A stretch of 64,000 nt of DNA from HGM04593 sp045657945. Lineage in GTDB: Bacteria > Bacteroidota > Bacteroidia > Bacteroidales > Bacteroidaceae. Numbering within the stretch: position 1 is the stretch's first letter; the number at the start of each line of letters is the position of its first letter. The notes under the pieces are model-generated. The model ran no database searches. It saw nothing but the letters and a program-made list of their open reading frames with translations, and was not told the origin of the DNA. Where the stretch lies: the NCBI GenBank assembly GCA_045657945.1, contig JAZOUB010000035.1, positions 3,685-67,684 on the forward strand. Direction: 5' to 3'. The position numbers and the translations under genes were made by a program. Shown here in pieces: positions 18,319 through 26,209 of the stretch.

Positions 18319-21300
18319 ATGATGAAAAAAAGAAAATCAACTATGTATATGCGACAATTAATGCAATTATCAGTGGCATTGATGTTTTTGATGCCATCGG
18401 CAGCCCTTGCGTCCAACACGGATATAGAGGGTACAGTAGCAGACAATTCTGTTAAGGTCGAGAAAAATGGCTCTGTTGCAGAGGTGCGTACCATTACCGG
18501 TACCGTATATGATGCGGCTACTAACCAGCCAATGGCTGGTGTCCGCGTTCAGGCAACAGGTCACAAGAGGATTACTACAATGACTGATGGTGAGGGTAAG
18601 TATAAACTTAATATACCTTCATACGTTACTCTTATCACATTCTCGACACCTGATTATCTATTGGTACAGAAACCTGTCGGTAAAAGGGATATTATTAACA
18701 TACGCCTTTATTCTGACAAGTTTGAGGAGAATTACAGCAGTGACATCGTCATCACTTCAGAAAGAGGTTTTGAAGAAGGCATTTCCACTGCACAGACAAT
18801 TGAGACTGACATCCAGAACAAGATTGGTGCCGATGTGCGTACAGTCAACCGTTCGGGTACTGCCGCTATCGGAGCAAGCATGCTCATTCGCGGTATCAAT
18901 TCTCTCAATGCCAACACACAGCCTTTGGTTGTTGTTGACGGTGTAATCTGGGACCTTCAGGAGGGTAATGAGACTCTTCACATGGGTATCTACAACGACG
19001 TCCTCTCTGCAATAGATGTCAACGATATTCGTGACGTCAAGGTTTTGAAGAACGGTACGGCCATTTATGGTGCACGTGCTGCCAATGGTGTTATCATCAT
19101 CAATACCAAGCGCGGTGAGAGCATGGCTACACGCATTACAGCGAACATCTATGCAAATGTGTCGCTTGAGCCAAATCAGCCAAGTATGCTCTCGGGCGAG
19201 GATTATCGTTTGTATGCCAATGACCTTATAGGTACAATGAATGTCAACCCTAACCGCAGTATTCCGTTCCTGCGTTCAGACAAACCAGTCTATGACAGCA
19301 ACGGCAAGTTGGTCAGCGGTTTTATATACTATGATAAGTACCACAACAACACTGACTGGTCTGACATCGTATATCGCGAGGCTCTCACACAGAATTATAA
19401 GATCAATGTAGAGGGTGGTGATGATGTTGCCATGTATAACTTCTCATTCGGTTATACAACTGGTGACACTCCAATCAAGGGTAACGATTTCAACCGTATT
19501 AGCGTACGCCTGAACTCGGACATTCTCCTTGCAGACAACTTTACAACACGTGTTGACATCTCTTATGCACGCGTCGCCCGTGAGTTGCTGGACGACGGTT
19601 TGCGTGAGGACCCTACAGCTTTCCCATTGACATCACTTGGTGCGCTTGCTGCTGTGAAGTCTCCATTCCTCAGTCCTTATCGTTACGCTACAACCGGTGA
19701 GTTGAGTGAGATTATTGATGTTGCCGATGATTTTGCGTTTGACGTTTCACAGGCTGCCGGTATCGCACGCCCCAACAACTCATTGTATAACCCATTGACA
19801 ATTCTTTCAAAGGGTTCAGACCCTCACAAGAATGAGTTGGAATATACCAATATGGGTATTACTGTTGCTCCGGAGTACAAGTTGGGCGACTTTACCTTCA
19901 CCGAGACATTCAACTATTCATTGTATCGTGTGAGTGAAAAGTATTATCTGCCTTATGCAACAGCTTCCGACAATAACAAGTACCATTTCTATGTCAAATC
20001 TCTCAATGGCAAGATTGGTAACTATGTAGCATCTTTCTTTGGCAAGGAGGCTGCTTTGTCAAGTGACACACGTGTTGCTTGGAGCAAGGTGTTCGGTGCA
20101 CACGATGTTGACGTGTTCGGTGGTTTCCGTCTTACAAACTTCAACTTCGATTCAAACTCCATCAGTGGAGCAAACTCTGGTAATGATACCAATTTTAATG
20201 TGAGCAATTCTCTTGAGCACCTTGACAGCGACGGTGACAAGAATGTGTGGACAAACATTTCATGGTACCTCTCGGCCGATTATTCATACAAGACACGTTA
20301 CTTCCTGCAGTTGGCAGCTTCGCTTGAGGCTTCATCACGCTTTGGTACAAAGGCCGAAAACGCTTTGAAGATGTTTGGTGTTGCTTGGGGATTCTTCCCA
20401 TCTGTGCAGGCAGCATGGTTGGTTTCATCTGAGTCTTGGTTCAACGTGAGACCGATCAATATGCTCAAGCTCCGTGCCGGTTTTGACATGACCGGTAACG
20501 ATGCCATTGACTATCTTGCAGCACGCAGTTATCTGCAGTCTGTCAAATTCTATGACAAGTCAATGGGTCTTCAGCTCGGTAACGTTGAGAATGACGGTAT
20601 CAAATGGGAGACAACTTCACGTTTCAATGTCGGTTTGGACGCTATGCTCTTTGAGAACCGCTTGGCTCTCTCTCTTGACTGGTACGCCGCAAAGACAACC
20701 GATCTCCTTGTTCAGAAACAGTATCAGTTCGTTACCGGTATGGACAAGTATTGGGCCAACGGCGGCGAACTCAGCAATATGGGTGTTGAGGTAAAACTCA
20801 ATGCCAAACTGATTAACACCAAGGATTTCCAGTGGGAGTTGGGTGCTTCTTTGGGTCACTACAAGAACAAGGTTACAGATCTTGACGAGGTACTTGATCC
20901 TGTATCGGTTTATGGTGGCGAGGTCGCAACAATGGTCGGTCAGCCTGTAGGTGTGTTCTGGGGTTATAAGACCGATGGCGTTTGGACTTCTTCTGCAGAT
21001 ATTGATAAGTTAGTGGAGTATGATGAATCCGGTAAAATTATTGAGGATAAACGACTCTATCAGACCGATGCTACCGGTGCACGTAACTACTTCAAGGCCG
21101 GTGATATGAAGTTCGTTGACCTCACAGGCGAGGGCTGTATCAACGATGAAGACAAGACAATCATTGGTAACCCTAATCCGGACATCTACGGAAATATCTT
21201 TACAAAGCTCTCTTATAAGGGTATTACACTTGATGTGAACTTCAACTACTCAGTTGGTAACGATGTATATAACTACTATCGCCAGCAGCTTGAGAGCGGT

Positions 21301-21666
21301 TCATCATTCTACAACCAGACAACAGCAATGCTTAATCGCTGGACTGTTGAAGGCCAAATGACAGACATTCCATCTATTGCTTATGGTGACCCTGTCGGTA
21401 ACTCACGCTTCTCTGACCGCTGGATTGAGGATGGCTCATATCTTAGACTCAAGACTATAAAGCTGTCATACGATATCCCCGTTATGGCAAGCTGGTTGCA
21501 GGGGCTGTCTGTGTGGTGTGCTGCCGAGAATATTTATACACTTACCAAGTACCAGGGTGCCGATCCTGAGTTCTCGGTAAGCAACAATGTGTTGTATCAG
21601 GGTGTTGATGCCGGTCTGTTGCCTCAGACACGCAGTTTCCATCTTGGCGTAAAGGTTAATCTCTAA
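18319..21666 (+). CDS. SusC-like TonB-dependent outer-membrane transporter (2)
   Basis: This 1115-residue SusC homologue has a signal peptide ending PSAALA. A short acidic stretch precedes the regulatory-like domain (ITGTVYDAATNQPMAGVRV, about residues 59-77). The plug holds RGINSLNANTQPLVVVDGV (about 194) and VLKNGTAIYGARAANGV (about 242), which are close to the family consensus. The barrel ends HLGVKVNL. It follows the second FAS1 gene by 5 nt and precedes the second SusD by 58 nt. It imports an unknown oligomer across the outer membrane with TonB energy. The plug and barrel differ clearly from those of the first SusC, so this is not a recent tandem duplication. Confidence 0.93.
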   Translation: MMKKRKSTMYMRQLMQLSVALMFLMPSAALASNTDIEGTVADNSVKVEKNGSVAEVRTITGTVYDAATNQPMAGVRVQATGHKRITTMTDGEGKYKLNIPSYVTLITFSTPDYLLVQKPVGKRDIINIRLYSDKFEENYSSDIVITSERGFEEGISTAQTIETDIQNKIGADVRTVNRSGTAAIGASMLIRGINSLNANTQPLVVVDGVIWDLQEGNETLHMGIYNDVLSAIDVNDIRDVKVLKNGTAIYGARAANGVIIINTKRGESMATRITANIYANVSLEPNQPSMLSGEDYRLYANDLIGTMNVNPNRSIPFLRSDKPVYDSNGKLVSGFIYYDKYHNNTDWSDIVYREALTQNYKINVEGGDDVAMYNFSFGYTTGDTPIKGNDFNRISVRLNSDILLADNFTTRVDISYARVARELLDDGLREDPTAFPLTSLGALAAVKSPFLSPYRYATTGELSEIIDVADDFAFDVSQAAGIARPNNSLYNPLTILSKGSDPHKNELEYTNMGITVAPEYKLGDFTFTETFNYSLYRVSEKYYLPYATASDNNKYHFYVKSLNGKIGNYVASFFGKEAALSSDTRVAWSKVFGAHDVDVFGGFRLTNFNFDSNSISGANSGNDTNFNVSNSLEHLDSDGDKNVWTNISWYLSADYSYKTRYFLQLAASLEASSRFGTKAENALKMFGVAWGFFPSVQAAWLVSSESWFNVRPINMLKLRAGFDMTGNDAIDYLAARSYLQSVKFYDKSMGLQLGNVENDGIKWETTSRFNVGLDAMLFENRLALSLDWYAAKTTDLLVQKQYQFVTGMDKYWANGGELSNMGVEVKLNAKLINTKDFQWELGASLGHYKNKVTDLDEVLDPVSVYGGEVATMVGQPVGVFWGYKTDGVWTSSADIDKLVEYDESGKIIEDKRLYQTDATGARNYFKAGDMKFVDLTGEGCINDEDKTIIGNPNPDIYGNIFTKLSYKGITLDVNFNYSVGNDVYNYYRQQLESGSSFYNQTTAMLNRWTVEGQMTDIPSIAYGDPVGNSRFSDRWIEDGSYLRLKTIKLSYDIPVMASWLQGLSVWCAAENIYTLTKYQGADPEFSVSNNVLYQGVDAGLLPQTRSFHLGVKVNL

Positions 21667-21724
21667 TGAAAACGATGCGTCTTTATCAATGAATATTGGT
21701 TAAGGTGAGAAAAAAGATAAAACA

Positions 21725-23779
21725 ATGAAAAAGAATCTTATTTATACAATGACATTCCTCCTTTGCGGAACTTTCCTTTTCAGTTCTTGCAAGGATATAT
21801 TGCAGGTTGATTCGAACCGTGTCGAATACGAGTTTGACGATTGGACGTTCAATGACTCTGTCTATTCGGTTTTAGGTATTCTTAAATCGGTACAGCAGGT
21901 TGGTGACCGTCAGGTTCTCATCAACGAGTTGCGTGGTGACCTTGTCACTGTCAATGAGGCAAAGGCTGTTGTTGATGTTCAGGAGCTTAGCCGTTCCGAG
22001 TTCAATCTTGAGACCAACAAGTATCTTGATGTAAAGGATTACTATTCTATCATCAACAACTGTAATATTTATTTGGCACGTGTAGATACTACACTTGAGA
22101 AGAACAACATCAGGTTGATGCTTCCCGAGTATGTCGCAGTCAAGAGTGTACGTGCATGGACATATCTGCAGCTTGCCATCAACTATAACAATGTACCTTA
22201 TTTCACAGAACCTATTCTCACTCATAGTGCAGCCGAGGAGGTTCTGAACAAGCCTGTGCTTACCCGTGATGAGATCCTTGGCAAGCTTATCGCCGAGATC
22301 CTTCCATACGAGAACCCGGCAGCTTATCCAATGCCTGCTTGGGACAAGGATGGCAAGGTGCTGAAGTTCGGTTACGGTGAGAATGGTACCGAAGTTGAGA
22401 CCAAACGTCTCTTTATGCCAATTAGAATGTTGCTTGGTGAGCTCTACTTGTGGAGAGGTGACTATAAGAATGCGGCGCGCTTCTTCTATGCTCAGATTGC
22501 CGGTACCGGTACAAATGAAACTGAAAGGAAGTATAACGATTATGGCAACAAGGCAAGTTATAGCAATAAGGGTGGAAAGAATATGAACAATGGTTATATG
22601 AGCTTGTTCTCGGCAAAGAATTTCGACTCAAACAGTTCAAACATCTTTACAATTATCCCATTTGCGAACTCGGATCTCCACGGTACTACATCTGGTCTTG
22701 CCGAAGTGTTCTCTCCGGCGGGCGAGGTAGGTGCGGCTCAGGTTGTTGCATCGCCCGGTATCCAGTCTCTGGCAAAGAGACAGGTCTATCGCTACTACGA
22801 GGGTGAAGATCCTAAGAAACCCGATGTGGTTGAGTATAGCCATCAATACGAGTATCCCGGCGATCTTCGTATAAAGGCTACTACCTACTCACAGCGTGGT
22901 GACGACGAGGCAAAGACCGAGTACAAGAACATCATAGGTAAGTTCAACTTTGAGGATGGCAACATCGGTATGGAGTCTGAGTTCACTTCAAACATCAAGA
23001 CAACTTTTGTTATCCTCCAGCGCAAGGAACACGCATATTTGCGTCTTGCCGAGGCTTTGGTCGGTTTGGAACGTGAGGGCTATGTAGGTGCTATGGATCT
23101 TGCTATGGTGATCCTCAAAGAGGGTGCCAAGGAGAACTATCTGCTTCTGCAGAACCCTGTATATGCCGAGCGTGTAAAGCTTAACGCCGATGGTGATACA
23201 TTGTACAACTACATCATTGACAAAGTAAGCAAGGATACCATTGCTGTTGAGCCAAGAATGGAGAAGTACCTCGCAGAATGTTCAGACTCGTTGCGTTATA
23301 ACTTTACAGCCGAGGCTTTCAGCGAGAACAAAGGTATTCACTCACGCGGTAGCGGTGATAGCGAGCGCAATATCTACTATGCTCTTACTGATACATGTAT
23401 AGCACGCTATCTGGGCTTGACCAAGGTGGAAAATAAGGTGGAAACAATCCTCCGTCCTATCACCTATGATGATTCTTTGAACTACATTGCCGATCTCGTA
23501 ATCGACGAGCTAGCTCTTGAGCTTGCATGGGAGGGTACACGTTTTGGTGACCTCATCCGTTTCGCGAAGGCAATGGGTGACAATGATGTCCTTGCTATGC
23601 GTGTTGCCGGCCGTGCATATGAGAACGATGTGACATATCGTAGTACTGAATTCCAGTTTGACACAGAGGTGTACAGCAAGATGTCGAACGAGGCAAACTG
23701 GTATCTGCCGCTCCCTGATGAGGTTGTGCAGCCAGTTGATCCTGAGGACGTTCCAACAGGTGAACTCCCAAATGAATAA
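21725..23779 (+). CDS. SusD/RagB-family lipoprotein (2)
   Basis: This 684-residue protein is long for a SusD. Its lipobox is FLFSSC (about Cys22). The N-terminal SusD-like helices include LARVDTTLEKNNIRLMLPEY and VRAWTYLQLAINYNNVPYF (about residues 142-160). The C-terminal block LALELAWEGTRFGDLIRFAK (near 598) is the family ligand-lid region. The extra length lies in the middle (about 290-430 and 480-560) and may add contacts with the FAS1 partner, which is an inference. It ends the operon and is followed by a strong terminator hairpin. Its role is glycan or peptide capture for the second SusC. Confidence 0.9.
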   Translation: MKKNLIYTMTFLLCGTFLFSSCKDILQVDSNRVEYEFDDWTFNDSVYSVLGILKSVQQVGDRQVLINELRGDLVTVNEAKAVVDVQELSRSEFNLETNKYLDVKDYYSIINNCNIYLARVDTTLEKNNIRLMLPEYVAVKSVRAWTYLQLAINYNNVPYFTEPILTHSAAEEVLNKPVLTRDEILGKLIAEILPYENPAAYPMPAWDKDGKVLKFGYGENGTEVETKRLFMPIRMLLGELYLWRGDYKNAARFFYAQIAGTGTNETERKYNDYGNKASYSNKGGKNMNNGYMSLFSAKNFDSNSSNIFTIIPFANSDLHGTTSGLAEVFSPAGEVGAAQVVASPGIQSLAKRQVYRYYEGEDPKKPDVVEYSHQYEYPGDLRIKATTYSQRGDDEAKTEYKNIIGKFNFEDGNIGMESEFTSNIKTTFVILQRKEHAYLRLAEALVGLEREGYVGAMDLAMVILKEGAKENYLLLQNPVYAERVKLNADGDTLYNYIIDKVSKDTIAVEPRMEKYLAECSDSLRYNFTAEAFSENKGIHSRGSGDSERNIYYALTDTCIARYLGLTKVENKVETILRPITYDDSLNYIADLVIDELALELAWEGTRFGDLIRFAKAMGDNDVLAMRVAGRAYENDVTYRSTEFQFDTEVYSKMSNEANWYLPLPDEVVQPVDPEDVPTGELPNE

Positions 23780-23789
23780 TCAATAACTC

Positions 23790-23825
23790 ACAGAGGGTGG
23801 CTGAATAGTCACCCTCTGTTTTTAA
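23790..23825 (+). terminator. Terminator of the FAS1-SusCD operon
   Basis: ACAGAGGGTG (23790-23799) pairs with CACCCTCTGT (23810-23819) and is followed by a T run, 11 nt after the SusD stop. Confidence 0.85.
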
Positions 23826-23841
23826 ATTAGAAGAACAAAGA

Positions 23842-24549
23842 ATGAAGCGAATAGTAATACTCACCGGCGCAGGCATGAGTGTTGAAAGTGGTCTTGCTAC
23901 TTTCCGCGGAAGCAATGGACTGTGGGATAATCTTCCCGTTGAGCAGATTGCTACCCCCGAGGGATATCGCGCCAATCCGGCACTTGTGCTCGATTTCTAC
24001 AACAGGCGTCGCCGTGAACTCCTCACCGTTGAGCCTAATGAAGGCCACAGGCTGGTGGCATTGCTCGAGGAGGATTTCTTAGTGACTGTAGTAACACAGA
24101 ATGTCGATGACCTGCATGAGCGTGCAGGCTCAACCCATGTTATCCACCTGCATGGTGAACTGATGAAAGCCTGCTCGTCGCGTTCGCCTCAGAATCTGAA
24201 TTACGTGTCTATCTTGCCGTCACCGGATAGCGACCTGCACCTCGGCGATCTTGCTGCCGACGGTTCGCAGTTGCGCCCCTTCATCGTTTGGTTCGGCGAG
24301 GCTGTTCCGCGCATGGACGATGCTATTGAAGCACTTGCTGGGGTGGATGCATTTGTTATAATTGGTACATCTCTCAATGTCTATCCTGCCGCCAGTTTGC
24401 TATCTTTTGTACCACATAATGTCCCTGTATATCTCATCGACCCTAATGAAGTGACAGTGAACAGTAGCCGCAGTGTCATTGCAATACGCAAAGGGGCAAG
24501 CGAGGGCATGCGTTTTCTTATAGACAAACATCTGAAAGAAATGAAATGA
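23842..24549 (+). CDS. cobB: Sirtuin, NAD-dependent protein deacylase
   Basis: This 235-residue cytoplasmic sirtuin has the NAD-binding GAGMS (9-13), FRGSNGLW (21-28), TQNVD (85-89) and the catalytic His104 in HLHGEL. Tyr53 and Arg56 (FYNRR) match the YxxR pair which, in E. coli CobB and human SIRT5, binds succinyl- or malonyl-lysine, so removal of acidic acyl groups is likely. The four zinc-binding cysteines of CobB are not present: only Cys111 is seen in that region, as in other class III sirtuins without a zinc ribbon. The gene follows the SusD terminator and probably has its own weak promoter. Confidence 0.9.
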   Translation: MKRIVILTGAGMSVESGLATFRGSNGLWDNLPVEQIATPEGYRANPALVLDFYNRRRRELLTVEPNEGHRLVALLEEDFLVTVVTQNVDDLHERAGSTHVIHLHGELMKACSSRSPQNLNYVSILPSPDSDLHLGDLAADGSQLRPFIVWFGEAVPRMDDAIEALAGVDAFVIIGTSLNVYPAASLLSFVPHNVPVYLIDPNEVTVNSSRSVIAIRKGASEGMRFLIDKHLKEMK

Positions 24550-24583
24550 TTCTAAAATTAAAATAATTTAACCAAAATTCGTT

Positions 24584-24612
24584 TTGATTATTGCTCTATT
24601 ATGTTAATTTTG
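24584..24612 (+). promoter_or_regulatory. Promoter for the rubredoxin gene
   Basis: TTG at 24584-24586 and TAATTTTG at 24605-24612 fit the Bacteroidetes consensus. The implied leader is about 165 nt and includes the palindromic element at 24664-24708. Confidence 0.45.
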
Positions 24613-24663
24613 CAATGGAAACAAATGCGAAATGTCATGTAAATGTTGAAGATAATCCTAAAA

Positions 24664-24708
24664 TTCCTCCACTTTTTCAGGGGAGGTGGTCGAAGACCGG
24701 AGGGGAGT
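24664..24708. repeat. Intergenic palindromic element
   Basis: A GC-rich 45-bp stretch lies in an otherwise AT-rich spacer. It contains CCTCC and GGGGAGG arms around CTTTTTCA, then a second GGTCGAAGACC palindrome (24687-24697) and a trailing GGAGGGG. It looks like the small mobile or REP-like palindromes common between Bacteroidetes genes, but only one copy was noticed in this window. Confidence 0.4.
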
Positions 24709-24779
24709 AAAATAGCGGCATTTTGATAAGCATGAACATTTGCTTCCTAAAGTTTGTTGAATATTAAAACAAAACCATT

Positions 24780-24944
24780 ATGAAAAAGTATATCTGTACA
24801 GTATGTCAGTGGGTTTATGACCCAGAGATTGGTGACCCCGAGCAGGGTATTGACCCAGGTGTTGCATTTGAGAACCTCCCCAACGACTATGTCTGCCCCT
24901 TGTGTGGTGTTGGCAAGGATGAGTTCGAGGTTGTAGAGGAATAA
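24780..24944 (+). CDS. Rubredoxin
   Basis: This 54-residue protein is too short for most ORF filters. It has both rubredoxin knuckles, CTVCQW (Cys6, Cys9) and CPLCGVGKDEF (Cys39, Cys42), which bind one iron. The conserved aromatic core is present (Tyr4, Trp11, Tyr13). Rubredoxins carry single electrons in the cytoplasm, in anaerobes often to rubrerythrin or superoxide reductase during oxygen defence. No such partner is adjacent. It is monocistronic, with a long leader and a very strong hairpin downstream. Confidence 0.97.
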   Translation: MKKYICTVCQWVYDPEIGDPEQGIDPGVAFENLPNDYVCPLCGVGKDEFEVVEE

Positions 24945-25004
24945 TCTACTTCAATTCATCTCCAAGACGTTCACTACGAGCGTTTCTAAAGGTTTAGAAT
25001 ACAT

Positions 25005-25050
25005 ATACACAAAGGAGGGTCACGTCATGACGTGACCCTCCTTTGTGTAT
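25005..25050. terminator. Bidirectional terminator between rubredoxin and transglycosylase genes
   Basis: This is a 46-bp perfect palindrome centred on CACGTCATGACGTG with AAAGGAGGGT and ACCCTCCTTT arms. It lies between convergent genes and can end transcripts from both sides. Its right arm runs into a 22-bp tandem duplication that reaches the transglycosylase stop codon. Confidence 0.85.
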
Positions 25051-25084
25051 TATTCTACAGTCCTTTGTGTATTATTCTACAGTC
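25041..25084. repeat. 22-bp tandem duplication at a gene end
   Basis: A 22-bp unit starting CTTTGTGTATTATTCTACAG occurs at 25041-25062 and again at 25063-25084, with a third diverged copy starting CATTGTGTATTATG at 25085. The second copy contains the stop and last codons of the transglycosylase gene, so the copy nearer the hairpin is a spare gene end. Confidence 0.8.
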
Positions 25085-26049
25085 CATTGTGTATTATGTG
25101 CTTTTGTCTTGGCTGGGTCATAGCGCAGGGCATTCTTGTCTGGAATCAATACCTTGTACTTCTTCCCTGTCTTGTTGTTGTGTATCGTGCGCCTGATCCA
25201 GTGGTTCGCCTCACGCAGTTGCATGAATGTGAGACCATGTTTCTTTGCAAAGTCGGCCCAGTCAATTGTCGCTCCGCCTGCAGTTGTCTCGTATTCGATG
25301 GCTATAGTGGGGTAGAGGTCGCTGCTGCGTAGCATGAAACCATATTTTGTTGGGTTATGGAAGATTGTCTTCACTGCCATGATACGAAATATATATCGCG
25401 AGGTCTCGTCGGGCAGTACAAGGTCAATGGCCTTCTGCTCTTTCTGCCTCTCCTGGCGTTTGGTTACATTGGCGCGGCCGGTGTTGTAACTTGCCGCAAC
25501 GGTGAGCCAGTCGCCAAATATCTCATACGAATCCTTCAGGTATTTACACGCGGCGCGTGTTGCCTTCTCGGTATGGTAGCGCTCGTCAATCTCATCATTC
25601 ACCTCGAGCCCGTACTCGCGTCCTGTCTTCTCAAGGAACTGCCACAGGCCTGCAGCCTTTGAGGGTGAGAGTGCTTCGGGGTCGCCGTTGCTCTCGATAA
25701 TCATCAGGTACTTGAAGTCATCGGGTATGCCACACTCTTTCAAGATTGGCTCTACAATCGGGAACAGACGGTTTGCGCGCTTTATCAAGAGCATTGTGTT
25801 GATGTGTGAGTATGTGAACGACAGCATCTCCTTGTCCATGCGTTCACGACGATCCTGCAACGTGAGGTCAATCACATCGCCGGCAAAGGTTACGCTTGTG
25901 GGGATTTCGGGTGGGAATACATTGGGCATCATGCGTTGTGTGCTGTTGTTTTCCCGTGGTTCCTGTGCCTTGTTGCTTGATAGGATAATGGCGGTGCACA
26001 CAAGAGCGGCAAGTATGATGAATGACGGAATTCGTGTCCTGTTTCTCAT
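25072..26049 (-). CDS. Lytic transglycosylase (MltD-like SLT domain)
   Basis: This is a 325-residue protein from the ATG at 26049. The longer in-frame start at 26130 would place 27 unlikely residues before a clear signal anchor (residues about 8-26). The SLT domain follows, with the catalytic Glu in YLMIIESNGDPEALSP and the family strings AAGLWQFLEKTGREYGLEV and AASYNTGRANV. It cleaves peptidoglycan between MurNAc and GlcNAc, leaving anhydro-MurNAc, in the periplasm. A C-terminal segment (WADFAKKHGLTFMQLREANHWIR) resembles a degenerate LysM. It is monocistronic and converges on the rubredoxin gene. Confidence 0.88.
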   Translation of the reverse strand: MRNRTRIPSFIILAALVCTAIILSSNKAQEPRENNSTQRMMPNVFPPEIPTSVTFAGDVIDLTLQDRRERMDKEMLSFTYSHINTMLLIKRANRLFPIVEPILKECGIPDDFKYLMIIESNGDPEALSPSKAAGLWQFLEKTGREYGLEVNDEIDERYHTEKATRAACKYLKDSYEIFGDWLTVAASYNTGRANVTKRQERQKEQKAIDLVLPDETSRYIFRIMAVKTIFHNPTKYGFMLRSSDLYPTIAIEYETTAGGATIDWADFAKKHGLTFMQLREANHWIRRTIHNNKTGKKYKVLIPDKNALRYDPAKTKAHNTQWTVE

Positions 26050-26119
26050 TGTCTGTAAATGGGGTATGGATTTGGAACACAAATGTAGCCCAAATAATTG
26101 CAAATAACAACCCCATTTA

Positions 26120-26149
26120 TTGATTTGCATCGCTTTTTTTGTACCTTTG
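26120..26149 (+). promoter_or_regulatory. Promoter for the THUMP methyltransferase gene
   Basis: TTG at 26120-26122 and TACCTTTG at 26142-26149 lie 60 nt upstream of the ATG at 26210. Confidence 0.55.
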
Positions 26150-26209
26150 CACTATATTTATATATATAGGGGAGTTCTTTAAATAGCTTCTTATTACTTT
26201 TATTACATT

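Noticed and set aside
11399..21666. Recent duplication of the SusC/SusD pair
   Set aside because: The two SusC proteins differ in their N-terminal, plug and barrel sequences, and the SusD proteins differ by about 100 residues in length, so any duplication is ancient.
24550..24780. tRNA or small RNA gene in the rubredoxin upstream spacer
   Set aside because: No cloverleaf or conserved RNA motif was found. Only a promoter and a palindromic element are supported.
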